Assembly: GCF_019320115.1 (NCBI RefSeq)
Contig: NC_089598.1
Span: 32,817,983 to 32,881,982 of the forward strand
Direction: 5' to 3'
From: Miscanthus floridulus
Lineage: Eukaryota; Streptophyta; Magnoliopsida; Poales; Poaceae
DNA: 64,000 bases
This document shows positions 36,194 through 48,374 of the stretch, in pieces. Both the position numbers and the translations under genes were made by a program. Numbering within the stretch: position 1 is the first letter of the stretch; each line of letters begins with the position of its first letter. Under the pieces are notes generated by a model, which was not told where the DNA came from, ran no database searches, and worked only from the letters and a program-made list of their open reading frames with translations.

Positions 36194-36771
36194 CTAGCGC
36201 AGGAGGCTGCGGATGATCTCGGCGCCGGGGCTGTTGTGGTCCATGGTGGCCATGAGGTCCGACAGGCGGTCGCTCAGGTTGTCCACCTCCCGGTGCAGGC
36301 TCTTGATGTAGCTGCACGTCTCCTTGAGCAGCTTCGTCGTCGACGCCTGCAGCACGCATCATCGTTTACATCAGACGTCGACGACCTTGACCTTGAGCTA
36401 GACCGGCACGCAAACAGGCTACACATATAGGAGTACGCACGCACGTCGTACGTACTTGCAAAGTTGCAAGCGGTGGCACTACAGTTTATGTCTAGCTAGC
36501 TTTATGGATGTGTGTCGGTGTCAGCAGTGTCGTCAGTACTAGCTACTCAGTGCCGTGAGAGAGCTAAGCTAGTAGCAAGCTTGTGTCTGCACATGAACAT
36601 TCACGCCGCCTGTCTGTGCGCCTGATCATGCATCGGTTGCTTTGAATGTGCACGCGTACGTACCTCTCTGCCGACACGGCGGCGCGCGCTGGGGAGCAGC
36701 GTCTGCAGCCTGGAGATAAGCTCGTTGATCTCCTCCTCCGAGACCGACGCGCGGGACCTCCGGCTCGACAT
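36194..36771 (-). CDS. ILI4: Atypical HLH protein, ILI4/BU1-like (PRE family)
   Basis: Coding exons on the minus strand are 36771-36664 and 36346-36194, joined by a GT-AG intron, giving 86 residues. The product begins [20 protein letters not shown] and contains the HLH pattern [26 protein letters not shown] and the tail [15 protein letters not shown]. The basic DNA-binding region lacks the usual E-box-contacting residues. Members of this group do not bind DNA; they sequester other bHLH proteins and promote cell elongation downstream of brassinosteroid and gibberellin signals. In rice ILI4/BU1 controls leaf angle. The closest match by eye is ILI4/BU1 rather than ILI6, from the [11 protein letters not shown] and [12 protein letters not shown] segments. 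Length is normal for the family (about 88-92). The start is the only in-frame ATG and begins the conserved MSSRR. Confidence 0.95.
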
Positions 36772-37000
36772 CGTCGTCGTCGTCGTTAGACAGAGAATGC
36801 GGCGGCAAAGACCGGCCGGGATCGAGGAGGCTGAGCGATGACCGGTGACGGAGACGACGATCGAGAGCACCGAATGAAGAGCGAGCTGAGTTCGGGGGTG
36901 CAGCTAACTGTGAACGATCCGATCGATCGAGCTCAGGAGGTGATGAACGCTGGACGGCTCTGAAGTGTGGCGATGGGAAGCAGAAAGGGAGAGGGGCCTT

Positions 37001-37010
37001 AATTTATAGG
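37001..37010 (-). promoter_or_regulatory. TATA box of ILI4-like gene
   Basis: On the minus strand CCTATAAATT lies about 230 bp upstream of the start codon, a sensible distance for a plant promoter with a 200-bp 5' UTR. A GGGCCCAC string of TCP-site type lies at 37283-37290, about 280 bp further upstream. Confidence 0.6.
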
Positions 37011-37409
37011 GGAGCCGGCCAGACGGGGAGTTAGTTAGCTGCTGCTACAAAGTAGTAGGTCCGCCTAGCCGAGCAGCAGCGGCCCGAGCTTGAGGTAGTA
37101 GAGAAGCCGGCCGGAGTCAGGGCAGCGGGCACAAGAACAGGAAGATGTAACGCGATCCGTCATGGCGCCAAGACAGTGATGTGGTAGAGGAAACGGCCCG
37201 CTGCTGTTGCACGCATCTACAGAGAATTTAGGGGTTTTGGGCCCCGCGGGTCCCTCTCTCGCTGTCAGCAGCGGACGCCCACGGGCCCACGGGCTAGTTA
37301 TTTTGAGTTACGGCCACAGACCAAACCTCCCCCTCCACTTGCCGCGTGCAGGAATTCAGCTATGAATATGTAATAATAACAAATAATGAAATTTAAAAAA
37401 AATTGGCCT

Positions 37410-38250
37410 CCTTCACTATCGTCATGGTCTAAATTTTCTCCTGAGCTCTGAAATCAGGCAAAGTATCATTTAAGTTACCACTCTACACCGGTTAGAAATG
37501 GGTTTTCATGTGCTTTCCTATTTTTTAACTAAAAATTTCTAGTAAACACTTAATATGGTTTTTAAAACATAAAAAACTCTCTAAGCTTCAAATCTTAGAG
37601 ACAGATTGGGCACGAGAAACTCAAATAAAGTATTTAGATAACAAAAGCTTCTAGAAATTATATTTTAGCTCTAAGAAAATGGAAAAAGTATCCAAAATAT
37701 ATGGAACAATTTCTAAAATATTCTAATCAATGTCTAATCATGTTTTAAAAACTTTCCATGACAAAAATATAAGATGCAACTAGTATGAATGCAACATACA
37801 CTAAAATTGAATGCTTTCGTGTTGGTTACAACTCATGTTTTTGTTGTGAAAATTTTTTGAAACACGCTTAGACATTTATTAGAATGATTTGAGAATTTTC
37901 AAGATTTTTATGGATATTTTACTATAGGTAAATCTAATTCCGTGAAGCTTCTACACATATTCATGAGCTCTAAATATTTACTTGGGTTTATAGTGTACAA
38001 ACATGTCTACACAAATTTTCTTAGGATTTTTTAAGCTTATAGGTATTTTTTGTGGTTTGAAAACCTAGTTAGGTGTTTACTAGAAGTTTTTAATTTAATA
38101 ATGAAAAAACCACCTTGAAAAACACTTTTAACCGAGGCAGCGAGCTAATTTAAACAGTTTTGAGAGATGAGAGGGGCCGTTTACCTAGTAGTTTTAGAGT
38201 TTGAAGAGGATACCTAGACTACAACAATAATTCATAAAGGCAAAAGGAAC
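37410..38250. mobile_element. Long inverted-repeat (foldback-like) element
   Basis: Sequence near 37515-37560 (AACTAAAAATTTCTAGTAAA) is repeated inverted near 38065-38105 (TTTACTAGAAGTTTTTAATT). Weaker inverted similarity extends outward on both sides (CACCGGTTAGAAATGGGTTTTC against AAAACACTTTTAACCGAGGC). The interior is AT-rich and has no ORF. It lies upstream of the ILI4-like gene. Exact ends and target duplication were not found. Confidence 0.5.
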
Positions 38251-38812
38251 TTTTTTCCAACTGAAATTTATATATCAACCAATGTACCTATATTTGTACT
38301 CCTAAAAATACAGAATTATATCCTAAACATTGCTTCTTCTCACTTTTGTTTCATGGGTGTCAAAGCACGCCACTAGCCAAAACATGGCCTTGGCACCGTG
38401 GATTCTACATGGAAAGGCAAGGATAGTGCGTGAAAAAAAGGATTTCACTTCCAATTCCAACTAGAACATCGGTATTGTGCTCCAAGACATAGTTATTTAC
38501 TTCTTCCTCTCTTTGCATTTTGTTTCAGCATTGCATTGTCCATATCAAATCGGACCCTTGCCTCCATTGGATACATACATTTCACCCCTTCTCTACACTA
38601 GTATCACTCCAAACCTCCTCCTTGATTATTCCAGCTCCTCAAAAATGACTTTGAGATCGTACAACACTTCTACCTAACCCTCCTACCAATATCAAAATGT
38701 GGATCCACCTCTAGCATGCTACGAATCAAACCAAGTCACAAAATGCATCACAAAATATGACCAACTAAAATTTCAACAACAAATATGTACCTTGCTCTTT
38801 CCTTGTTTGTCA
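38251..38812. other. Intergenic sequence, pre-insertion target of the 10.8-kb element
   Basis: No gene recognised. Sequence on the left (ending GTCACCAGT) continues on the right at 49660 (TGTCCAGCTCC), giving the uninterrupted target site once one duplication is removed. Confidence 0.5.
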
Positions 38813-38817
38813 CCAGT

Positions 38818-40084
38818 TGTCGGGTTCATAAACCCGGGGTCCCTCGCGGACCGGCTTCCCAAACAAAGGCTCGGCCCAAGCAGACAACGCACAACTCATG
38901 GGCCGGCCCAAGTATCTAAACAGCAGGCCAGAAGGGTGATCCTATCACCGACCGCAAGGTCTGGCCGAGGAGGAGCGACGCCCGTTTTCCGACTCCAGCC
39001 CACCTCTCCGACCGGAGGGCTCACTTTGGTCTCCAGCCCGCATCCGGACGGCCTCTCCGACCGGAATGCCTGGCCAAAACACTACTTCCGACTCTGACCC
39101 CATGTCTTCAACCGGGGTACGTAAAAACCCTGCTCACTGCTTGCCTCCGACTGGCGCGGTCAGAACCGATTGGGACCGACCAACCGGGGACACCCGCCCG
39201 GAAAGGACCAGGGAACAAACGGAGAAAGCAAGGCAAGGCACACAAGTCAACCACGATACCAGGGACCGTACCCTATACACCTGTAGAAACAGTACTCTGC
39301 AACCGCCCTAACACAAATAGTGTTGTAGGCGCTGACATTTTTCCTACATTATTGTGGGCGCCATTAACTCACATACGGTAAAGCTCCCCCCCCCACATGC
39401 CTCTGGGCATCGACCGTGTTTGTGGGCGTCGGCATTTTCCATACCGAGTGAACATGGTAAAACCCCTCATATGCCTCTAGGCATCAACAGTATAGCAGGT
39501 ACCGACATCTGCCATACCCGAACAAAACGACGTAGCCTCCCACGTGGATCCGACATCCAACAGTGTTGTGGGCGCCTACCATCATCATGTACCCGCCAGC
39601 GTGGGTAGCAAGGTTTAGAAGCATACATACTCTCTCCCTCTCACTTGTAAGGCCATCCCCTTCATCTATAAAAGGGGATGCGCTCTCTCCCAAGAGACTA
39701 AGTTAGGCCAGGTCGATTCAAGTGCTTCTAGATTCATTAGATCGATCAAGTTCACTAGCTCACAACCACAGAACCGCCAGGTTCAGACCTCAAGCACATG
39801 CATGAACACTTAGCCCATAGCGGAGCTCCTGTCGCTCTCGATCCTTCCGACCGAAGCTGACCGGACCTCTCGTACTCCCCATCTTTCTCCTTCTCGTTTG
39901 TAACCCCACTGCAAACTTCGAGCACCTAGGCTCAGGAATAAAGTCACCGACCGACTCAAACTGGACATAGGGCACATTGCCTGAACTAGTATAAACCCTA
40001 TGTCATTGAGTGCTAGGCCACCTCTGATCACAACGTATGGCAAAACTAAAAATATTTATTTGTTGGTCATTTTCTATACCGACA
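38818..40084 (+). repeat. 5' LTR of the 10.8-kb element
   Basis: It starts TGTCGGG and ends ACCGACA, 1267 bp, with a TATAAAA box at 39667-39673. It contains several copies of a short GTGTTGTGGGCGCC/GTAGGCG motif between 39320 and 39580. Confidence 0.93.
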
Positions 40085-40086
40085 GT

Positions 40087-40106
40087 TGGTGCCGTCCATG
40101 GGGAAG
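40087..40106 (+). promoter_or_regulatory. Candidate primer-binding site
   Basis: TTGGTGCCGTCCATGGGGA starts two bases after the 5' LTR. Many grass gypsy elements have a TGGCGCCGT-type sequence here. I did not assign the priming tRNA. Confidence 0.65.
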
Positions 40107-40589
40107 ACGTTGTACGTTCAACACTTTTTGGTCATCGGATGGCCCACTTTTCTGCCACCTTCACCATGGTGGACTCAGGCGATACGACTCGCTTTGGCTC
40201 ACTAGAGTTTCCCGCACTCCCACTGGATGGGATGTGGGTTCCACTAGTCTTCGAGCCATCCTAGGCCTTCCTCTTTGGAAGCCTAGACTTCGTCGCCAAC
40301 CGGCTCGGCGTACTACACCTCCGTGAGGAGGCACTCGTTCCGGCGCCCATCGAAGGGGCACCCTCTATCAGCTCTAGGATGCACAACGACTTCAACAACG
40401 AGGCATCTGCGCTTCTTTCCGAGCAAACTGTCTGCTCAAACCCCGCTATGAGTAATGTACATACTGTTATTTACTTGCTATTTTCTATCTTCCGCCAATT
40501 ACCTAGAGGGACCCTGTTGTCCCCATCGTGACCGCCATACGACCGGTTCCCCTATGGCCTCATGTCTCCCACGGACACGTACGCCTAGG

Positions 40590-41789
40590 GGCTCCAAAGG
40601 ATGCCGACGCCGCCCCCTCTCACGTCTGAATTCATGGGGATGGCGAGCTATGCTCCCACTTATTTTCTCGACCTCGTGGATGATGATGTTGAGAGTGACA
40701 GCTCTAGTATCGGCGACGTGGCACCTAGCCACCATCCGTCCCAGGAATGTGCTATGGTGGACGCTCTGGGACAGCCACTATGGGTAATAGAGTCCTTGCA
40801 AACTCATGCCCCTCTGAACCGTCGTGCAAAGACCCCCGAGCTCACACGGGAGCACGGCGAGGAACTACGACAACAGTGGTTGCACCAGCCACCGACTGCG
40901 CCTGCACGCTCGGTGCTCCACACTGCGCCCTGTGCGCATAGACCAGTAAGCGGCGCCTGAGGTCACGCCCATCGGGTCCAGCGCAACACCATGGACAGGG
41001 GGAACGATCCCCCATAGTTTGCTCGGGGCCAATCAGAACATCGCCGCTGCGGCAATGCTTCTGCGCGGCCTTCCCGAGCCGAACAACCCTCAGGAACAGA
41101 CGATCCACCGGAACCTTCGGGCACTGGTGGAGACCGCTGCTGTTCAACAAGCGGAGAGCTCCGTATCGTGACACCGACTCGCGGCCTCACTCCCCACTAG
41201 GGGAATGGGGACGCAGCAGACAGGTCGCTCCACCCGCTCATCGCCATGATCGCCGAGCGCAGCACAAGAGGCCGCATCGGCACCTCATCTTAACTTGACG
41301 ACCGCTCCGCACTGACCGCCTATATACGCGCGGCTCGGGCCAAACCAAGACACACGCAGCAGCGACCGGAGTCCCAGCCCTGAGGGCCTAGGACCATGGA
41401 CCTTTGTCCAACACCTCCAGCAAGCGCTGCTCTTGCCGTGCTCCAACGGAGGCCAAGGCAAAGGTAAGGCCAAGCTCCAGGATCAGGATGAGGGCCCCTC
41501 CACGCAGAAGGGAAAAAAGAACAGAAAAGATCACCGCCGACCAGCCAACTCTGCGATGGTCGCCACGACTGATCACATGGGCAAGCAACCCCAGCAGGAC
41601 CCTCCGGGCCACTTCCATGAGCTCATGGAGAGCCCATGCACCAACCACGACTACCCCGTCAAACACCTCTACAAGCACTGCGAGCTCCTCAAGCACCTTC
41701 TACGACAGGCCGGTGGGCCGAAGGCGGAAAAAGGCGAAGAAGCAGCTGCTAAGAAAGGGGGCATAGTGGGCAAGGATCCGGATGACTGA
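40590..41789 (+). pseudogene. gag remnant of the 10.8-kb element
   Basis: Two separated open parts on the plus strand: 40601-40960 (FMGMASYAPTYFLDLVDDDV) and 41433-41789, whose FHELMESPCTNHDYPVKHLY matches the C-terminal region of grass gypsy gag proteins that normally precedes protease and RT. Between them frames change and stops occur (for example 40958 and near 41180). After 41789 there is no protease. Gag would form particles for RNA packaging. The preserved order suggests that pol was lost by deletion. Confidence 0.7.
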
Positions 41790-42583
41790 AGGTTGAAATA
41801 ATCTGATCGGACGCCTACCGACTGAAGGACAACAACGACGACATTCTCACTGAACGCTTGGCATAGCTATGTTGTTTTTTCTTCCCCTAAATTTCAGTAT
41901 TACCATTGTTTACTTAGCGTTTGCTCCTATAAGAGCACCCCGACCCAAACACTTTTCAGCCTGGGTCGCTCAGGGGCTCCACGAGGGTACACTACTACCT
42001 CTCTTTTTCGTTTACTATCATATGGTGAAACTCCTTCTTACCCAAACAAAAGGGTAGTTCGTTCCTTTAATTTGCCTTACATAGCTTTGCTTTAAAACAT
42101 TCTGACCAATCGCACCCCACCTTTCCCTAAGGTTACAAGCAGCTGAGCCTCACGGGCCACACCCCGGGCTCCCAAGGTTGCAGCCTACGGGATGAACGGG
42201 CAAGTACGAGAAAGAAAGAATAAAAAACAAAATTATGCTAAGGGAAAAACTAAGGAACGAAAGGGACAAATTTCCCCAAACAGAGTGACTCCATCACAAA
42301 AAAAATTATACCGATTGTAGTCATTAAAACACAAAAGAGCGTTTACACGGGGGCTCCCCCACGAACTTAATCTTTTTACATCTACTAAACTATTTATACT
42401 TTACAAGCTATTGGGGGTTGGGGCGGCTCGGCGGCATCCACTGTCAGTACGACTGGCGAAGGCGCGGGCTGCTCACTCCCCAGCAGGACGACATTTGGCT
42501 CGATCGATGCCGAGGGCGATGTCCACCTATGACCCAGGCTCCGTTGTCATCCGTAGGCTGGGCACGTCCTCCCAACGCACGCT
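41790..42583 (+). other. Non-coding spacer between gag and antisense ORF
   Basis: No gene. Contains an A-rich stretch near 42200-42300 and the 3' flank of the antisense gene. Confidence 0.5.
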
Positions 42584-45500
42584 TCAAGCCATGTCTTCAC
42601 GGCGGACGTCCATCACCCACTGCGCAGAGACTTGCTCTGCCACTAACCTTTTGTGCGGCAGCAAGCTCTCCTCGAGCGATTGAATGTCCTCCATGCTCAA
42701 GCCATCAGCATACCTACTATAGATAGTGGCGAAGTCTAGGTTCGGGTGGTACGTCGCCACCGAGGTCAACACCCCCAACGCTCTATAGAATAGCCCACTT
42801 GAGATAAGGTCCTGAACCACATCCGGGACCTCCGCCAGCTAGACAGTAAGCGCGCTGGTACTTGACGCCGACCCAAAAACCTCCGAGACAACAAGCTAAG
42901 CAACATTGCGGATCTAGTCAAGTTCCCCCTTGAGAGCACGTCGCTCTTCACAGGACTTGGCCAGCTCCTCTATATTCTGGCCAAAAGTCGCCTTGACCGT
43001 CTCTAGGTCCTACTCCAGCGACTTCACCTTTCCGCCCAGCTCTAAAAGAAGGGCGACAAGCTCAGAAATAGGTTGAAGGAAGAAACCAACGCAACGAACA
43101 ACAGAAAAGGTACGTACCGAGGTAGAAGTTCTCAAGGGTGGAGAACTCCTCCGCGCTGCCGGTCCACCTGCATGTGTAGCCGGGCGCTCGCCTCCTCTGT
43201 CCCCATCACCCGGCCCCGAAGCGCGAGCACTTCCCGATCTGCCTCCGACCGAGCCTTCTGCTCCGACTCTAGGGCCTTCTACGCCAACTCCAGGGCCTTC
43301 CACTCCGACACCAAGGTGCTCCGCTCTGACTCAAGGGTCTCTAGGGATTTTTGGAGCACCGCCTCGGTGTCTCCCAGGGATGTTCACAACCCCCACCTCG
43401 GTCTTCGCCTGGCGGGCCTTCGCCGCCTCAAGCCCCCGTTCGATGGCAGTCACCCGCTCTGCTGCACGCTGCCCCCTGCCCGCGCTACGATCGCCTCGGT
43501 CACCTGGTCCTAGGACTCACGGCGGGCAGACTCTAGCTGATGCTCAAGCTCAGCCACCCGGGCTTACTCCATCCAAAGGAAGCGGGACTTGCGAGATGAC
43601 ATCTCCTTCAGACCCTACGAAAAACAAGCATGCTGAGGCAACCAACAAGAGATTCAAAGGTCAAGGACAAATACGGGAAACTTACCTCTACGGCGAGCTG
43701 CAGGTCAACCTCGACTAACTGCTGGGTGGACTTAACCCGCTCCTGGCCGTCCTCGAGCTTCGCGGGTAGGTTGGCGAGTTTGGACACCATGGCGAGTCCT
43801 TCCCGCCCCCCAAGGATGTCCTAGAGCTGACACTCCTTGGAATCCCGAAGGACGAACCGCACCTTTGTTGGGTCCTCGGAGCAGGGCCACTCTAGGTCAC
43901 CATCCAACAGCCCACCGGAGGGCCCAGCCTCTGATTGGACCACCGCTAGCTCCCACGATGACACCAGTAGCTCCACCATGTCATTCGCCTCGTCGTCACA
44001 TGGGATCTCCGCCACCTCGATTGCGTGGGCCATTGCCAGCCGTTCCGAATCCATCCCGGTCGTGTCTCCCCCCGGCGCCTTTAGCTCCAACCTCGAGGGT
44101 GAGCCGTGCAGCCCTCCACCCGACGAGGCAGGGAGCTCAATCTCCCTCTCCTCTTTCGCCTTAGCTGGTGGAGGAGGGGCCACAAGAGTTACCTCCGACA
44201 CGACCTCCACCATTAGCACCATGATCGCCACCAATACCGCCACCGCCGCTGCCACCGTACCAGCAACCGACCCGAGGGGCACCACCCCCGAAAGGGAAGG
44301 GTTCACCGCCACCACCCTGTTCCCCCACCGCTCGCCGCGATGCATTGCAGGGTGGGCCTCCAAACCTCCCGCACGGGAGTTGGGGCAATGCTCAACCCTA
44401 CCATCGCCCGATCGCTGACAAAAATTATAGATAAGTCATACTCCAAAAAGACTTAATAGCAAAAAGATAAAAAGAAACAAAGAAAGAAAGAAAACATTCC
44501 GGGAGGTAAGCGCCATGACTCTGAAGGCAAGACCCGATGTCGACGGCCTGTAGGGCAAGGACCGCTCTCAGTCTATGACCCATGCCCCCTCACTTCAGGC
44601 GGGGGTGAAGTCGTCCCAATCGGCTCCTGCCTGGCCTGCGGGTCACCGTGACTCTCGGCTCGAGACTCCTCGACCGGAGCAGCAGGCGGGGCATCCTCTA
44701 GCTGCGAGTCGCTCGCTGGCACCAGTCCTAGCAACACACGGGTGCCAGTCCACTCCTCGAACCGCCCGACTTGCTCGGTCGCGTCCACGATAGGCGGGGA
44801 CAAGACCAGCGACGCTACCAAGGGGCACGGTGACCACGTCCGCTTCGCCTCTCATTCGCCGACGGCGTCCGCGCTCGCCGCATGCTTCCTCACCACGGGA
44901 ACCACCGCGCGCCTCTCCGCCTCCTGCTCATCACCAGCGGACATCGCCATAGCGTCGCGACGCTCTGCTGAGGTCACAATGACCTCCCGACTTTCCTCCT
45001 CCTCGGAGAAGACATGTCATCCACATCTGTGGGATCCTCTGACTCGAGCTCCGACTCGATGTCACTCCTACATTCCTCGGCCTTCATGCGTTGGGCGATC
45101 TCCTGCTCCTTCTCTTGCTTCCATTGAACCTCATTGGTTCTCTTCTTCTTCCTAGCATCCGCCGCCTCCTTCTAGGTGGCCTACCAGGCCACACCCTCCG
45201 GTCCCTTGGGAAGGTGCGGCCAGGACTTGTAAACTCCAAGCCCCTATGGAACGGGTGGCTCGAAATCAAAAAATAGGAAAGCAGAGGAAGAAGCATAGAC
45301 TAAATAGAAGGGAGCATACCAGTCTAGACATGATCGTGGAGTTGAAAGGTGTGGGCTTCCCATCAACCTTCTCTTTGGGCCTCAGCTACAGCACTCGGCC
45401 AAGGCGACTCCAGACCTCGTCGTCCGATAGCTCCTCTGGCGACGCACGGTCCGGGTCCATCGGGCCGTTGTACTTCCACATCGGCTGCATCATCTTCGCC

Positions 45501-46182
45501 AACGGCGTAACCCAGCGGCGGTAGAGGGTGTGGAACACCCGCACCCCATCAAGGCCATGCCGCACGAGCTTCCGCAGCTCCTCCTCGATGATCTCCACCT
45601 TCGTCTTCCCCCGACGGGCACAACCCCACGACCAACTATCCTGCTTCTCTGGCCTCCCACCGGTGAACACCGGGAATAGTGCCTCTGCTAGATTCCTGAT
45701 ATAAAACCACTCCCCATGCCACCCCTGGTTGGAGTCATAGGGGATGTACACAAGATACGATCCTTCTGCGCTCAGTTTCCTCTACAGGGCAAAACCCTCC
45801 ACCCAACGCGACCTCAGATGGATTCCCCACCGTCAAGCTCTCTCGAAAAACAGCCGCCGAAAGAAGTCCATATGTAGCTCCATCCAGAGGAAAGCCTCGC
45901 AGACGGTGACAAAGCTGGTGATGTGCAGCACCCCCGTCGATTGAGGTGCTATAGCTCTAGACCCCACTCATTGAGGAGTCCGCACAGGAACTAGTGCGCG
46001 GGGTATCCTAACCCATGCTCATGGAAGGCGAGAAAGGAAACCACCTCATCGGGCCGAGGTTGCGGAAACTCCTTCCTCCAGGGAGCCCTCCAGTGCGCCA
46101 CCTCCTTCGACGGTAGAAACCCCTTCACGGTGAAGGCCTTCAACACCAACTCCCTCACAGTGGACGACCTCCAGTCTGACAT
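42584..46182 (-). pseudogene. Antisense additional ORF (aORF) of the 10.8-kb element
   Basis: On the minus strand, starting at about 46182 (MSDWRSSTVRELVLKAF), the PF04195-like region reads DEVVSFLAFHEHGLGYPAH, LHITSFVTVCEAFLWMELH and GWHGEWFYIRN, equivalent to the aORF at 5341-8560. The frame after 45386 continues to an intron with GTATGC donor near 45322 and an AG acceptor near 45256. It is followed by an exon rich in K, E and R (KEAADARKKKRTNEVQWKQE). A further acceptor with a long pyrimidine tract ends near 44417 (GTCAG). A glutamate/serine-rich middle and a coiled-coil-like segment follow, and the C-terminal frame 42820-42584 ends WVMDVRREDMA. Several stops and frameshifts are present. 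The function is unknown. It is the best-preserved coding unit of this element. Confidence 0.75.
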
Positions 46183-47486
46183 TTTACTCTAGGATCACAG
46201 AAGGATTTTTGAGTTTTTCTCCTTCTCCCTCGCTCTCTCCCTTTTCTTTCCTAGAAACCACCGCGGTCCTCAAGAATGCTCTCGGCAAGAAGGAAAAGGA
46301 AAGGAGGCGACATATGAGGAACATGCAAAAGAACAGGGTGAAAACCTTCTCCCTTCTCCTACATAAGGAAAAGGGTACAACTAGTTAGGGGAGGGCGTGC
46401 TGATTGGGAAAGATGAAATGGCAGAGCGAAAAACCCTCTCTCTTTCCCATTTAATGTAGATGAGACGCGCCCTGACCGATGAGACGTGCCCTGCCCAACA
46501 GAACGGCTCCTGATCAGACAGGACATGGCCTGGATATGGCCCACCACTACCACATGCCAACCACTACCGCACGCTGGGCACAAGAACCAAAGTGCCACCG
46601 CACACAGGTAGCTCTCCGTATCCCCGGGCGGGACTTAGAAAAAAACCCAAAATGATCTCTGTCAAGAGAGACCATCGGGCTTCCTAAGTAGATCAAATGG
46701 CTCAGGAAAAATACTGACGGACAAGTAAGGAGCAAAGGACGCCCCATGTAGGCCATGTCGACTCCGTCATGAACGACGAGCATGGGTCCCGGTCGGACAT
46801 TTCTGACTGGAAGCTCTTCAAACCCTATCACTCGAGTCATCAAGGTAACACCACCGACCCCTACTATTTCTTTATTTAAATCATTTCATACATCCATACG
46901 CACATTCATTCCATACGCCCATGCCCCTCGGACAATTTGGGCCCTAAACCGCCCGGGGGCTCGGGAACTAAGCATCGCACGTGCAGCGAAATGCATCACA
47001 ACGCTCCGTGTTGCATCACGAAGCGGCAGTCGCCCCATTCAACATGAGCAACAACAGAGCAAGGAGAGAAAAAAAGTAGATGTGCCCCGTGCGGCCCTCG
47101 CCCAATCTGGCAGACAGGGTCATCTTCAACCTTCTCGTTCGATCCTAAGCCTCTACCAAGCCCATAGAATCTCCATCGAGGGGAGGCCATTAGACCACCC
47201 TGGGTCGGTCTCCGGAACGACCCAGGCATCTATCGGGTTGCAAGTAAAGGAGCAGTGGAATGTCACAAGAGGGCTATGCCGACCCTATCATGAACAACGG
47301 ACCCGGATTCCACTCGATCAAACCCGTTAGCGAACTCACCGAGCGCGTCACTCGAGCCCGAGCGATCGGAACAAGTGACAAAACTCAGCCCCTCCGGTTG
47401 TGAGGAACCGAGGATGGGGTAACGCACACAACTCAAACTGACCCCTACTAAGGCCCTAACAGGGCTCGGGGGCTCAAGACACCAAA
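46183..47486 (+). repeat. Repeat module shared with the first gypsy element
   Basis: No gene. The 47040-47470 segment matches the 450-bp unit at 3888-4800 (CCATAGAATCTCCATCGAGG, CCCGTTAGCGAACTCACCGA). The 46640-46860 segment matches 3520-3760 (GTAACACCACCGACCCCTAC). Identity is partial, so the two elements diverged long ago. Confidence 0.75.
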
Positions 47487-47790
47487 CGCCTAGTCTGTGA
47501 CCCCGAACCACCCCATCCGACTACGCTTCGACTGCGCTCCAAAAACTACCTGGGTCTGCGACCCCAAACTCGCCCCATCCGGCTACGCTTTGACTGCGCT
47601 CCAAAAACTACATGGGTCTATGACCCCAAACTCACCCCATCTGGCTATGCTTCGACTGCACACCAAACGCCTGGGTCTGTGACCCTAAACTCGCCCCATC
47701 CGGCTACGCTTCGACTGCACTCCAAAAAACATCTGGTCTGTGACCCCAAACTCGCCCCATCGGGATCCACGACTCTGACTTGCCCGATCC
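47487..47790 (+). repeat. About 63-bp tandem repeats
   Basis: Four to five units carry the strings GACCCCAAACTCGCCCCATC and GGCTACGCTTCGACTGC. A second, shorter repeat with GATCCCACGG and GACGCCAGGA follows at about 47865-48050. No coding role is apparent. Confidence 0.8.
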
Positions 47791-48124
47791 CACGGAGCGC
47801 ATCGACACCAGGATCAGCGAGCTCCATCTCGACCAATCTCTAAAACTAACTACTAACTAGTCGGTGCGCGGGCTGCACCAAGGCCAGCATCCACGACTCC
47901 GACTCGACCGATCCCACGGGCCCCCCCGACGCCAGGACCCACGAGCTCCGTCTCGTCCGATCCCTAAACTAACTGCCTCGCCCGATCCCACAGCGCGCAC
48001 CGACGCCAAGATCGACGAGCTCTACCTCGCTCGATCCCAAAACTAAAAATGCCTCGGCTGCGCAACGACGCCTTGGTTAAACAATTCCATCTCGACTAAA
48101 AAACACGCACACACGCCCGCTGAC

Positions 48125-48374
48125 AAACACCCCCAGACGATTCTGCCCGAATCGCCTAGGGGCTCGAGGGCTACACCCGTGGGTGCGCTCACGCGCACCC
48201 GCTAACGAAACGAAAACCTCCCTCGCTGGCAACACAAAAAAAACCCAGACGATTCTGCCTGAATCACCCGGGGGCTCAGGGGCTACACCCGCGGGTGCGC
48301 TCGCGTGCACCCGCCGTCAAGACAAAAATCCCCCAGACGATTCTGCCTGAATCGCCCGGGGGCTCAGGGGCTCC
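48125..48374 (+). repeat. Triplicated polypurine-tract unit
   Basis: A unit of about 100 bp contains CCCAGACGATTCTGCC, a GGGGGCTCAGGGGCTAC-like purine tract and the hairpin GCGGGTGC/GCACCCGC. It occurs two and a half times, and the last purine tract (about 48358-48374) abuts the 3' LTR, so there are three polypurine-like copies. Confidence 0.75.

Noticed and set aside
43821..44418. Opposing open frames of 180-193 codons
   Set aside because: Both lie in the low-complexity middle of the antisense ORF. At most one is part of that gene and neither is a separate gene.
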